64,000 bases of DNA, from the NCBI GenBank assembly GCA_003116995.1, contig BDSL01000066.1:525529-589528 (forward strand), read 5' to 3'. The position numbers and the translations under genes were made by a program. This document shows, in pieces, positions 22,763 to 33,111 of this stretch. Positions within the stretch are counted from its first letter, which is position 1; the number at the start of each line of letters is the position of its first letter. The DNA comes from Yamagishiella unicocca. Its lineage: Eukaryota > Chlorophyta > Chlorophyceae > Chlamydomonadales > Volvocaceae. The notes under the pieces were generated by a model that was not told the origin of the DNA, did no database searches, and saw only the letters and a program-made list of their open reading frames with translations.

Positions 22763-23974
22763 CTATGCTGCTGCCATCATCGGTGTGTCGTTGCCGTCTG
22801 CCTCCGCAGCTCCTGCTCCCCGAGCGGGCGCCTGCTGAGCGTTCGTGGCGGCCCCAGTCGCCACTGCCTGGGCAGCGGCGTTATTTGCACTGCCCGTGGG
22901 CAGGTGCTGTGCGCCGTTGTCGAACCGATGAAGGTTCTCGTTGTACTCCTCTGGGCTGTTCTGGCCTGGTGGAAGCACCCAGATCTCCACGGCGTTGCGC
23001 CATGAAGGCTTGTATCCGGCTTCAAGGAGCCGGGAGAAGAGCACCTGTCGCTGCCTTCGGACATCCATGCCCCGCTTGGTCAGGTAGTCGCGGATGACCC
23101 AACCTGTGGCGTCCTTTATTTTAAGGGCACAGCGGATGATGGCGGGCCACGCCTCCGGGCTGATGGTTGCTACAAGCAGCCGCGTGTCCGCAGCTGCTGC
23201 CGCTCCCGTGCTGCTGCTGGCGGCTCCAGCTGCTGCAGAGCCCACTGTCTCGCCCGTCTGTGCAGGTCCGCTACGCCTGCTCATATCCTCAACCACGGCG
23301 ATTGTGGTCGCTACGCCCAGGCGGTTTAGCTCTCCCTGCAGCTTTTCCCGGGCTGTGGCGCAATCCACGGCTACGCTCACGTGAGCGAGGACAATCTTGC
23401 CATCGTTCCGGTACTCAGCGTATGGGGGCTCTACTGCGGCCTGCTGGCGCTGCTATTGCTGCTGGGGCTGTTGTTGCTGCTGGGTGTTGGCCCAGCGCTG
23501 CGCTGGTGGGCCGCCCCGCTGCAGTGGCTCAGCCGGCCGGGCTGCCTGCGAGTGGTGGTTCCCCGGGTGCTGGTCTCCAGGCGTTAGTATTCTCAGGACT
23601 TCGGCCTCTAGCGCTGCCATCCGCTGTTCCACTGCGTGGTTGCGCTGTTCCTGCCTTTCGAACCTTTCCTTGTTACGCTCTTCGGCGTCGGTCAGTGCTT
23701 TTCCTAGGGCCCGGATTGAGCTGTGCAGTTCCATGGCGAGGTCGCTGCTCGCCTTCTTCTGCTCCAAGTTGCTGGACTTTAAGTCGTCCTTCATCTCAAT
23801 CAGCATCCTTAAGATCTCCGTGGACTCGGAGCTGCGCGTGAGGAACCTGCTACCACTAGTTTGATCTCCGTCGAGGTCCATGCCGCCTCGTTCGATATCT
23901 AACCGCTTCTCAGCTGGTGGAGAGTTTGCGACTTCTCCTGTCCTCTTGGGCGCGTTTGCTTGCTTGCTTGCCAT
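22763..23974 (-). pseudogene. LINE ORF1 with one in-frame TAG
   Basis: The ATG at 23972-23974 opens a 403-codon frame interrupted by TAG at 23453-23455. Upstream part: a coiled-coil-like stretch (ILRMLIEMKDDLKSS; ERNKERFERQEQRNHAVEQR) and then a Gln-rich segment in which the TAG stands next to CAG/CAA codons. Downstream part: WPAIIRCALKIKDATGWVIR and Ala-rich sequence ending at TAG 22763-22765. This is the usual LINE ORF1 role, RNA-binding chaperone, but no recognisable RRM or zinc knuckle is visible. ORF2 follows in the same frame. Confidence 0.7.
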
Positions 23975-23989
23975 AATGGCGAGGTCAGA

Positions 23990-24055
23990 GGCTCTACAAA
24001 GGCTCTACAAAGGCTCTACAAAGGCTCTACAAAAGCTCTACAAAGGCTCTACAAA
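23990..24055. repeat. 11-bp tandem repeat at the LINE 5' end, 6 copies
   Basis: GGCTCTACAAA repeated at 23990, 24001, 24012, 24023, 24034 (one change) and 24045. It starts 15 bp upstream of the ORF1 ATG, so it is the 5' UTR or 5' boundary of the LINE. Confidence 0.88.
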
Positions 24056-24159
24056 GGATAGATTAAAAGCAAAATATCGACCCTTTCCGAATTGTTACAT
24101 GTTGTTCCACACACGCATGCAGCAGCAGCTTGTGCTTTATTCAGCGCTGACCCATGTTC

Positions 24160-24760
24160 AGCAGCTCGCGCACAGCTGTCCCCCCTGTCACCCGACGCCA
24201 CCCGTGTGTTTCCATCAACCTAACCACCTAAAGCACTCACCACCGGATGGTGGTGCAACCATATGCATCTGCGCTGCCTACCTGACCGTGCGTGCCATCA
24301 CCAGCTGCTCGCGCAAAGCTGTCCACGCTGTCACCCGACGCCTCCCGTGCCATTATGTCCACCTACCTGACTGCCTAAAAATCTCACCACCGGACGGTGG
24401 CGCAACCATCCACGCTGCCACCCTAACCTTGCGTGCTGGTACCAGCAGCTCATGCACAGCTGTCCAGGCTGTCACCTGATGCCACCCGTGCCTTTCTATC
24501 CACCTAACCGCCTAAAGCACCCACCAACAGACGGTGGTGCAACCATCTGTGCTGCCTACCTAACTGTGCGTGCCATCACCAGCTGCTTGCGCACAGCTGT
24601 CCACGCTGTCACCCGACACCACCCATGCCTTTCCATTATATCCACCTATCTAACTGCCTAAAGCACTCACCACCAGATGGTGGCGCAACCACCTGCGCTG
24701 CCACCCTAACCAGCTGCTCGTGCACAGCAGTCCACGCTGTCACCCGACGCAACCCTCACT
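24160..24760. repeat. Satellite, about 4 units of 135-148 bp
   Basis: Units carry CAGCTGTCC, GCTGTCACCCGACGC, then CACCACCGGATGGTGG and GCAACC. The CACCACCGG-type mark recurs at 24239, 24387, 24522 and 24670. Units differ by several percent, so the array is older than the others in the window. Related wording is found at 45040-45165. Confidence 0.75.
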
Positions 24761-24966
24761 GTTCGTCTGCGTCGTCACCTGGGGGCCCGTGCATCTTGCG
24801 CTTTAAGCTGAGATGGCCCACAGCCATGCCGCTGCTGAGACCCATGATAAGCAGTGCCGAGGCATCGCCGCTGGTCTACATGAGGGGTGGCAGGTGGGTA
24901 CGCGCATCATGGCAAATAAGAGAGCGCACAGTGGGGCAATGAAGGTGGCTCTATGCTATAGCTGTA

Positions 24967-26786
24967 TTAAAAGACATGGCCCCCCCTCCTTAGGCTCCAT
25001 GCCCTGCATACCTGGCACCCATCGTCTTCTTTTGGGCTCGGATCGCCCTGAGCCATTGCCGGCTCGATTCTGCGACGCTGCAGCTCGAGATCCTTGAGGA
25101 TCAACTGCAGGCGATCCACTTTACTAGCGATGGCCGCCTCCTGCATGGCTAACTGTGCGCGCACACGCTGGGTGTGTCCAATAAACTGGCTGGCCACAGG
25201 GTGAACTGTGGGAATGGGCGGCATAGTTGGGCGAGCCTGTGCGGAGGTGGCTTCAGGGTTTACGGCCTGCAGAACACGTGAGAATACTTGCTTCACCAGC
25301 TTTGCGTCCATGTCCAGGCGCATTATCACCCGTGCGTGGATAAGGTTCTGTCACAGCGCCCCGCCAAAGAGGGCGTTGGAAGCCCAGATACCAGCCATGC
25401 CCCGCACATACCGCACGATGCCCTTGTTGGCAAAGAGGGATACTGCCTGCTCCGCAAAGGTCCGCCCAAGCACTATACTGTTGCGGGCCAGGTCTCCTGC
25501 TGAGAACTCCGCCAGGACTGCGACCGAGCGCTCCAGACTGAGACGATCTGCACCGCCGGTTGTCACCCGGCCACCGAGCTTGCTGAGGTCAAGGTCCTTC
25601 AGCACCACTGATATAGAGGAGTGCTGGATGTACGGTGGCGAGTCCGCTGGTGGTGACACTGATGCGACCCCGCAGACCTGGAATCCCTTGCCAAAGGTGA
25701 GAAGGTCGGGGTAAAACAATGGGTAGTGCATATAGGAGAACAGCTGACCAGTCCGGAGTGCCATCATAATGTCGTCCACAGCCAGCAGGACGCCTTTGGA
25801 TGCCGTAAGGTATCGGAGTGCAAGCAAAAACCCGTAGGAGTATCCCATGAGGTCGTCAGACAAGAACAGCTCAATCAAGAAGACACCCACACGCAGCTGC
25901 TGTAGTCTGGCACTGATAAGGGCTATGGCCGCCTTCTCCACTTGTGAAAGCGGCCCTGGTGCCAGGACACCAGCCCCACCAGTCGCTCCTGCTTCCGTGG
26001 GTGTGGCGGCTGCAACCTGCAAGACGTACTCGCAAGCAGCCTCCGCATCCACCCACGCTGCCTTGGGCGCCTGCTCAGCTTCCTTCAGTATTTCTGCTGC
26101 TGCCGTGTCAACCTTCCGCTTGCAAGCATCGGAATAGAGTTTGATGCCGGGCACTGACGCACTGTTGGCTAACAATCCCACCTCCTCCATCTATGTCCAA
26201 CCCAGAGGGACTGGGCAAATCAGGAACGGGCGCAGTGCCAGAATTTCAGGATCCAAAGCTGTTGAGCGCCCATCGTTAAGGAAGCCCCGGGAAGTCAGTG
26301 CTGCCATGGGGCCACGCGCACCACCATAGCCACCAGCCTGGATCATGACGTGCCCTTTCTCCGGATGATTGGCCAGGTGGGAGGCTTGCATGTTGGCTGC
26401 ATCCATAAGCAAGTTATTGGCATCGGTTCCTGTGCTTGTCAGGGCGAGCAGCTTGAAGGGGGAGCCTGTCACACGCTGGACTGTAGCCTCGAATGCCGGC
26501 ACCGTGATGTGGATCTGCCCTTGAGCTAGAGACTCCACTGAATGGCACGGCGGTGATGGGTTCAGCCCCATCTCCTTTATGATATCCCTGTAGTGTGGAT
26601 GGCGCAGGTGAGTGCCATCTGAAAATGGCTGGACACCATACTCAGAAGCACCGTCGAATACATCTGCCTCGCGCTCGTACTTGCAAAGCTCGAAGTGCTG
26701 CTCAGAGCAGTCAGCGCAGGTTATGGCGTCGCAGAGCTTGCACCTGTCGGGGTTGGGGTGTACACAGAACCAGCGGTGTGTAGATG
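24967..26786 (-). pseudogene. Class III (PLP-dependent) aminotransferase-like gene with Cys-rich N-terminus, two in-frame stops
   Basis: One minus-strand frame of about 600 codons. The front reads RCKLCDAITCADCSEQH with further Cys, a likely zinc-binding cluster. The aminotransferase fold follows: STGTDANNLLMDAAN, then LLAVDDIMMALRTGQLFSYM and FYPDLLTFGKGF, matching the class III pattern in which an Asp contacts the PLP ring and the Lys in TFGKG forms the Schiff base; VRYVRGMAGIW follows. TAG at 26191-26193 and TGA at 25351-25353 interrupt the frame; no GT-AG pair that removes them in phase was found. The frame ends at TAA 24967. The upstream edge looks like an acceptor near 26786, so earlier exons may exist. 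Substrate unknown. Confidence 0.6.
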
Positions 26787-27679
26787 CCTAACACTACGTA
26801 AACCTGTTGTGATGCTTTCATATATGTGCATCTGTTTTCAAATGCAATACGTGCCTTTTGTTCGCTCGGTGAGTTCGGCAGCATGAGCAGGAGCTGTGCC
26901 CACGATAGGCGCCAAGGAGCTCCGGAACAGCAAGCTTGTCCTTCTTATGTCGCTCGATTGGAGTGACACTGCCTTCGGGTTGATCTCTATGTGATGCTGC
27001 CGCGTGTACCTTGTGGCAATCCGCCTTAGGGCACAGGAAAGAGCTGCAGCCGACAATGCTGCAGACTTTCCTTATCTTAGTCCGTTTTAAAGTGTCAGTA
27101 TAATAGCAATTAGGGTTGGCACAGTTTCCACGGTCACTAGGGCCGCTCGTTATTTGAATAAGCCAACTATGACAGATGCCACCGACATTTTCTTCCTGGA
27201 AGAATGTTCCGAAGCTATTTAAGAAGACATGTAATTACTTCTGAAGATGGGAAACCTAGGTGCCATGGGCGACACACCGCCCTTTGCTGGTGCACAGGGA
27301 GCCGTACAGGGCCCATGCACATGCTTGTCAGTGGGGCACAGGCATATTTTGTTGATTGTTTGTTACAAATTATGATGTTTTCTTGAACGATGGTGGGTTG
27401 GGCTTTCCGAGGCAGTTACTGTATCGGTTGATCGGGCTTCGGTGAACCGGGCGCCTCGTTCACGCTACCGGGTCAGTCAGCCTGTTTGGTAAACGGCCCG
27501 GTAGGTCGGTAACCTGGGGGCAACCGAGGGTATGTATGCCATAGGGGCTGCTCCTATAATGGGAAGTACAAGCCCACGCCTATGTAGGCCTCGTAAGCAG
27601 TTGGCGCCAGCTCCTTGATAGCCCCCCGGCCAAGTGCGCTGATGGTTCGCAGCAAGCCTTACTTTGGGACCGGTGTAGG
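26787..27679. other. No supported gene
   Basis: I see only short ORFs and no repeat structure. Any 5' exons of the aminotransferase-like gene would lie here, but none could be identified. Confidence 0.4.
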
Positions 27680-27956
27680 TGGCACGCAGGTCGTTGCATG
27701 CCTCGGCTAACGACATAGCAGCAAACACCTTGCCTGCATTGACATCTTCCTGTGAACGGGCTTTTCCATTAATTCGCCGGTGCAGGGCGCAGATGACTGT
27801 CTTGCGGTTGCCCACCGCCTTGAGCATTTCTCTGCCCGCCCTCCAGACGCCGCGGAGCTCGGGGTGCTCCATGACATGCAGCGGGGCCGTCCGCGAGCGA
27901 CCATCGGACAGGAGGATACCGTCCGTCCACTCCTGCCATAACACCTCCAGCTGTGT
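27680..27956 (-). CDS. Orphan internal exon, unknown protein
   Basis: A strong acceptor (TTTTCATTGCCTCTGCAG, minus strand) and a GTAAGG donor bound an open segment with protein-like composition: LEVLWQEWTDGILLSDGRSR, ELRGVWRAGREMLKAVGN, MSLAEACNDLRATYTGPK. I do not recognise the family and could not find partner exons. It may be a remnant of a gene or of a mobile element. Confidence 0.4.
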
Positions 27957-28429
27957 GCCTGCAGAGGCAATGAAAACGCGAGTGAGCAATGGTTTCAATC
28001 ACTTGGTGATCAAGGTTGGCACACTGTACACATCGGTAATGTCAAGTCCGAGCTGTGCTTGTCGTCTGTGTGGGCTCTCGCGCTGACTACCGATGTATGC
28101 AACTCCACTGCGGCACTCCCCTGCGGCGCAAGCCCAGCAACGTCCAACTTACCGTACGACTGGAGTGAAGCATACCGCCCCTTCCAGCTGGTCTATTGAT
28201 CGGTGTGAGCCTGACCGGAGTGCACGGCGTTGGGTACGACCCATCTTGGCTCTAACAAGAAGGTAAGCACAGCTGTGACAGCATTGCCATGTCGAGCTTC
28301 CTTATGACCAACCAAAGTACCATAGCGGATTATCGTGCCCTGGATACACTGCGGCTCAGCCCCTGTAGCATGGCCGCCGCCCTCGCCAGCGCCACCTGCT
28401 TCCGCCGGTCCTGTTATAACAGGACCCTA

Positions 28430-28760
28430 CCAAATTAGAAGGCGTATAAGGATGGTGTTAGGCTGTCTTAGCCCATATAAAAAGGATAGCTATAAGAGCT
28501 ATAAGTAGGTTTAAAAAGCCCATAGAACCCACTTATAATTACTTATCTACACCGCGGTAAAACTGTGCACTCTTAAAACACTAAGAAAACACATTCCTTA
28601 TGTTTTCTTAGCGACTCCTTATAACGTTCTCAGCCTTCTTAGTGCTTTATTAGGGCGTTTTCTTACAGCTTTATTAGAGCGTTTATTACAGCTGTCTTTT
28701 AGCGCGTTTTCTTAGTGCTTCCTTAGCGCTTTCCTTTAGTGTGTTCTTATAACACTTTTC
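28430..28760. other. AT-rich block with TTAGCGC/TTTCTTA repetition
   Basis: Much richer in A and T than its surroundings, with recurring TTTTCTTA, TTAGCGC and GCTTTATTAG words and many TATAA-like strings. No ORF or terminal repeats were found. Confidence 0.5.
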
Positions 28761-29025
28761 CGATAGCCATTATTGTTATATAGGTTTCGTACTGGACGGA
28801 CAGTGTTACGTCTGTACGCTCCGACCATTGCACAATGAGAACTCTCCGAGAGGCAAAACATGCATTACATTTGCAAATAAGGCAGTTACTATGCAGTAAC
28901 CATATAACAGGTATATGTGTCCTTATAACCCCACAACTACTACCGATCATTATCACCATACAGAATGTACCCTAGATATTATCAGCCAGGCATACGCAAT
29001 TAGCAACCTACTAATGATCTTTCCA

Positions 29026-29215
29026 TTGTAGGGACCGGCTGCCGCCTGGCCGCTGGGACCGGTTGCCGCCTGGCTGCTGGGACCGGCTGCCGCCTGGCTG
29101 CTGGGACCGGCTGCCGCCTGGCCGCTGGGACCGGCTGCCGCCTGGCCGCTGGGAGCGGTTGCCGCCTGGCCGCTGGGACCGGTTGCCGCCTGACCGCTGG
29201 GACCGGCTGCGATCT
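29026..29215 (-). repeat. 24-bp minisatellite, about 8 copies
   Basis: Unit GGGACCGGCTGCCGCCTGGC plus CGCT (or TGCT). On the minus strand it encodes a repeating octapeptide GPSGQAAA within a short ORF. Confidence 0.88.
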
Positions 29216-29310
29216 GCCTTTCCCTAGAGACTGCCCGTGTTGTTGACCTCAACTGGTCGATGGTAGTAATTACAATTTGTTCTTCCCATCTCGCTATGGG
29301 TGTCGGCCCG
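29216..29310. repeat. Dispersed repeat Y, copy 1
   Basis: Contains GACCTCAACTGGTCGATGGT, TTCTTCCCATCTCGCTATGG and CGGCCCGT. A clearly related copy lies at 31484-31595. Confidence 0.65.
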
Positions 29311-29499
29311 TGTCGGTTGTGCGATGCATCACTGCACCACAAGACGTACAATGCCATTATAAGATAGACATGAATATGCGCTCAGAATTCTCTCAGCAGA
29401 TTGCTCCACCCCGCGACCTATCTAGGCGCACTCGGCAAGAAGAGAGCGCACACCCACACCAGCGACACTGCATCAACGTCATCATCCTTGTCGAAAGTG

Positions 29500-30170
29500 A
29501 GGGCCATGATGGAGGGTTCGCCGGACTGTCCGCAGAACATGTGGGGCGAGGCAGTGTTAACATCGTCGCATTTGCGGAACGTATCCGCCACGTCTGATAG
29601 CGTGATCACACCATGGGAGCGTTTCACTGGCGAGAAGCCGACACACGCGGACATTTCGTAATTGCGTGAGTTTGGGTGTGCAGCATACGTGATTGTTCCG
29701 AAGTCCCAGCAGTTCAAGCTGGGTGCTGTGGCCCGCAAAGGCATTTTGGTGGGCTACGAACCCGAAGGGCATGCATGTCGTATGTGGCTACCTGCGCAGA
29801 AGGTGGTCACCGTTAGCAAAAATGTCAGGTTTGCTGACTGCGCCGATTGCCGCATGGAGGAGGTGCCAGAGTCGTCTGATGATGAGTCGGATTCGGGGTC
29901 GGAGGAGGAGGAATGGGAGGAAATGTTGTCCTACCTCAATACCGATGATGAGGGTGAAGGCAATGGCAGTGAGTCCGAGCCGGATGGCGAGTCGGATAGT
30001 GAGCCGGATGATGGCCCCGAACCGGATGACGCAGGGCCAAGTGAGGCGGACCTGCCCATTGTGCAGCGTAGGGCCAAGCGGGTTAACGCCGGTATGCCTC
30101 CAAGTCGTTATACTGGAGCAGTGGATCAGAGTGGCTTGGAAGTCACGGCGCCGGCGACCTATGCAGAGGC
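29500..30170 (+). pseudogene. Copia integrase C-terminal region
   Basis: NMWGEAVLTSSHLRNVSATS, PWERFTGEKPTHADIS, then an in-frame TAA (29659-29661), then LREFGCAAYVIVP and GILVGYEPEGHACRMW: the end of the integrase core and the Copia GKGY-type region. An acidic linker (DESDSGSEEEEWEE) follows. The nonsense codon replaces the residue before the LREFGC motif. Confidence 0.8.
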
Positions 30171-30174
30171 AATG

Positions 30175-30418
30175 GCCCCTATGCCGTGCAGTGGCAGGCC
30201 GCGATGGAGGAGTTGGCGTCCTTGCAAGAGAAGGGCACGTGGGTTTTGGAGCCCAAACCGCAGGGCGCGCGTGCGATGGGTGTAAAGTGGGTCTTTGCTT
30301 TAAAGCAGGACAAGCACGGGTGATTGAGAGGTTCAAGGCCCCCCTTGTCTTCAAGGGTTTTATGCAGCGCGAAGGCGTTGATTTTAAGGAAGTGTTCGCG
30401 CCTGTCAGCAAGCATGCC
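30175..30418 (+). pseudogene. Copia RT N-terminal fragment, frameshifted
   Basis: WQAAMEELASLQEKGTWVLE, GVKWVFALKQDKHG, then in another frame RFKAPLVFKGFMQREGVDFK and EVFAPVSKHA, the hallmark opening of Copia RT. A frame change separates this from the acidic linker and another lies after KQDKHG. The sequence breaks at SKHA, where the insert begins; the catalytic YVDD-type block is absent. Confidence 0.82.
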
Positions 30419-30424
30419 ACACAT

Positions 30425-30930
30425 ACTCATACTGCGGAAACTCGCACCACGTGACCCCTTAAGGGGCGCGCGAGCGTCGGTGCATGGGGCCAGATGGGAG
30501 CTGCTTGCTGTTGCCGGTCGTCTAGATGGGAGTTCAGGAGGATGGAATGGCGGTGTCATCTGGTACATGGAGGAGGAGCTCCCGCATCGCCCAGGAACTT
30601 TCGGCACCGGTCGGATCCCATCCAGCTCGCAGCAATCTGGTTCACACCTTCGCTCGCCGCGGCCATACTGGCTCGTCACGGTGGCTTTGCAGAGTGCCTG
30701 CGCTGAGTATCCTGTGGCTGTCCAGCTAGCCTGGTGGTCACCCACGCCCTTCGTTGCGAAGTATCAACTTCGCCAATGATGGCCTCTCAGCGGCGGCTTC
30801 GGTCGTCGCTCTACCTGATCAGTCCTGCAGGGCTGTATCCTACTTTGTGGTCTTCTTTCAGCATTTCTCTGGACTCTAGTAGCTTTCGCCGACACAGCTT
30901 CGTCGGCTCTGGTGTCTCTCGCGCATGCCG
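30425..30930 (-). repeat. Inserted repeat unit A (about 505 bp)
   Basis: Minus-strand copy whose end next to 30425 carries ATGAGT-type hexamers after GAGTTTCCGCAGT. Nearly identical to unit C (32351-32862) in opposite orientation and to unit B over its shorter length. It shares its far end (GGCATGCGCGAGAGAC) with unit C. Confidence 0.82.
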
Positions 30931-31483
30931 CTGTCATGCCCCAGGCATGACAGTTGGAGTGAAATATCTCGCAAGTGTGTTGTTAGGTATGGTTCGTTGA
31001 CACTAAGTAACGGACGCCGTCTTATACCGTCTGGTAACTTTCGGTGTTAGGTGGTAGCTGGCTCACAATCGGAGCCGCAGGGATTAGGTGCGCACATCGG
31101 GCCCACAGAGCCTCCGCCGCCTTAGCACGGGCCGGATGCCACGCCTTGCATTCCCGGCCGTGCTCGAAGTATCCTCTCGCACGAGGTGCCCAGTTGCAGA
31201 CGTGTAACAACAGTGTCGAGCATAGTTGCCCCCGCAAGCAACAGTGCAGCTGTGGGCCGCGCTTCGGTCGGGAGTCAGGATACCCGGGGCAGTCCCTTGA
31301 AGAGGTAGCGACTTGCGGCGTTCACCTGCGGCTAACGTGTCTACGACCTGGTCAGTTGTAGCCTGAGCGCTAACGACAGCGCGCGCCAGTCAGGCCTGGA
31401 GTCGGCCACGAGAGCCAGCCAGGAAAGCACGAACAGCACGGCCGCGACGGCCGAAGCCTGCTGTGGGACATGACACCGCTGCC

Positions 31484-31595
31484 TTTTTCTAAAGACTGCT
31501 GTTGATGCTGACCTCAACTGGTTGATGGTATTACGTACCATTGTTTCTTCCCGTCTCGCTATGGGCATCGGCCCGTTTCGGGTGTGGGACGTTTT
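31484..31595. repeat. Dispersed repeat Y, copy 2
   Basis: Similar to 29216-29310 (GACCTCAACTGGTTGATGGT, TTCTTCCCGTCTCGCTATGG), differing at scattered positions and by small indels. Confidence 0.65.
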
Positions 31596-31631
31596 CGGGA
31601 TCTTGGGGGGGGAGTTATCCGATTGTTGTTG

Positions 31632-31695
31632 TAATCGTTACAGTGGGCTCCAGACCTTAAAAGGTAGAGCCATCGGGCGCATCGCCTGACACTGA
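31632..31695 (+). repeat. Dispersed repeat X, copy 2
   Basis: GTTGTAATCGTTACAGTGGG, CTCCAGACC, GGTAGAGCCATCGGGCGCAT, CGCCTGACACT. Matches 46328-46393 in the same orientation, including the CGCCTGACACT tail. Confidence 0.65.
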
Positions 31696-31892
31696 AAAAG
31701 ACAAGGAAAGCAGAGAAAACCGACAGTTCCAAAAGACAAACCACCCAGAGCCTCACAACCGAGAGCCCAGAGGAAACAGCAAGCACCAATACACAGGGGG
31801 AGGTCGCGCTGATGGCTCCCCTGCACATGGCCACATGCATCCCAAGCAGACCCCCGAATGGAGAGACAGCAGCACGCCTCGGCAACACAATC

Positions 31893-32239
31893 ATACTAAT
31901 ACTCATACTCATACTGCGGAAACTCGCACCACCTGACCCCATAGGGGGCGCGCGAGCGTCGGTGCATGGGGCCAGATGGGAGCTGCTTGCTGTTGCCGGT
32001 CGTCTAGATGGGAGTTCAGGAGGATGGAATGGCAGTGTCGTCTGGTACGTGGAGGAGGAGCTCCCGCATCGCCCGGGACCTTTCGGCACCGGTCGGATCC
32101 CATCCAGCTCGCAGCAATCTGGTTCACACCTTCGCTCGCCGCGGCCATACTGGCTCGTCACGGTGGCTTTGCAGAGTGCCTGCGCTGAGTATCCTGTGGC
32201 TGTCCAGCTAGCCTGGTGGTCACCCACGCCCTTCGTTGC
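31893..32239 (-). repeat. Inserted repeat unit B (about 347 bp, truncated)
   Basis: Starts at the same ACTCAT-type hexamer run as unit A and ends at CCCTTCGTTGC, lacking the outer 170 bp present in A and C. The shared tail with a variable opposite end resembles 5' truncation of a target-primed retroelement. Confidence 0.78.
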
Positions 32240-32350
32240 CTGAATGGCTAAGCCGTGGCGCAACCTTCGCCTGCAATACGGAAACCACTTCAGTATGCAA
32301 CGCCAGGTAGCTTTGCAGGACTTGCATAGGCTGCGTACTGGCACCGGCTG

Positions 32351-32862
32351 CGGCATGCGCGAGAGACTCCAGAGCCGACGAAGCTGTGTCGGCGAAAGCT
32401 ACCAGAGTCCAGAGAAATGCTGAAAGAAGACCACAAAGTAGGATACAGCCCTGCAGGACTGATCAGGTAGAGCGACGACCGAAGCCGCCGCTGAGAGGCC
32501 ATCAATGGCGAAGTTGATACTTCGCAACGAAGGGCGTGGGTGACCACCAGGCTAGCTGGACAGCCACAGGATACTCAGCGCAGGCACTCTGCAAAGCCAC
32601 CGTGACGAGCCAGTATGGCCGCGGCGAGCGAAGGTTGTAACCAGATTGCTGCGAGCTGGATGGGATCCGACCGGTGCCGAAAGTTCCCGGGCGATGCGGG
32701 AGCTCCTCCTCCACGTACCAGACGACACCGCCATTCCATCCTCCTGAACTCCCATCTAGACGACCGGCAACAGCAAGCAGCTCCCATCTGGCCCCATGCA
32801 CCGACGCTCGCGCGCCCCCTAAGGGGTCACGTGGTGCGAGTTTCCGCAGTATGAGTATGAGT
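32351..32862 (+). repeat. Inserted repeat unit C (about 512 bp)
   Basis: Plus-strand copy, the inverted mate of unit A. Ends in CCGCAGTATGAGTATGAGT. A and C together make a long inverted repeat about 1.4 kb apart. Confidence 0.82.
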
Positions 32863-32869
32863 CTGTGTG

Positions 32870-33100
32870 TTGCAATTCGTTAGTAACAGTGTGATTAAGG
32901 TGATTAAGAACCCGGTCGTTTCCGAGAGGTCGAAGCACATTGCGGTGCGGTACCATCTGATCCGGTAGCGCGGCGCGATTGTCATGGTTGACTGCCACAC
33001 GTCAAGAGATGGGGGCGGACTGCCGGACTGCCTGACGAAGCCGTTGGCGTTCAAGAAGTTCCGGCAGTTTCGCAAGAGCATGAGCGTATGCAAGATCTGA
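32870..33100 (+). pseudogene. Copia RNase H C-terminal fragment
   Basis: NPVVSERSKHIAVRYHLIR followed by an in-frame stop, then GGLPDCLTKPLAFKKFRQFR and a TGA: the conserved RSKHI and LTKPL motifs at the end of Copia Pol. It is directly followed by a purine-rich CACGTGGGAG polypurine tract and the LTR. Confidence 0.82.
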
Positions 33101-33111
33101 CCACGTGGGAG

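Larger units (their letters stand above)
18555..24060 (-). mobile_element. L1-like non-LTR retrotransposon (LINE), nearly full length, inactive
   Basis: Minus-strand element with ORF1 (coiled coil), ORF2 (APE endonuclease, RT, C-terminal zinc knuckle), a short 3' UTR and a CAATA-type repeat at its 3' end (plus-strand TATTGTATTG near 18562-18574). An 11-bp repeat array precedes ORF1. It lies about 30 bp from the right end of the DIRS element. The ORFs are broken by one in-frame TAG and one 200-bp tandem duplication, so the copy is recent but dead. I did not find target-site duplications. Confidence 0.85.

Noticed and set aside
2058..26193. Reassigned genetic code (TAG as Gln)
   Set aside because: The dioxygenase ends at TAG exactly where the family ends, and what follows is CA-repeat sequence; the other in-frame TAGs are in decayed elements.
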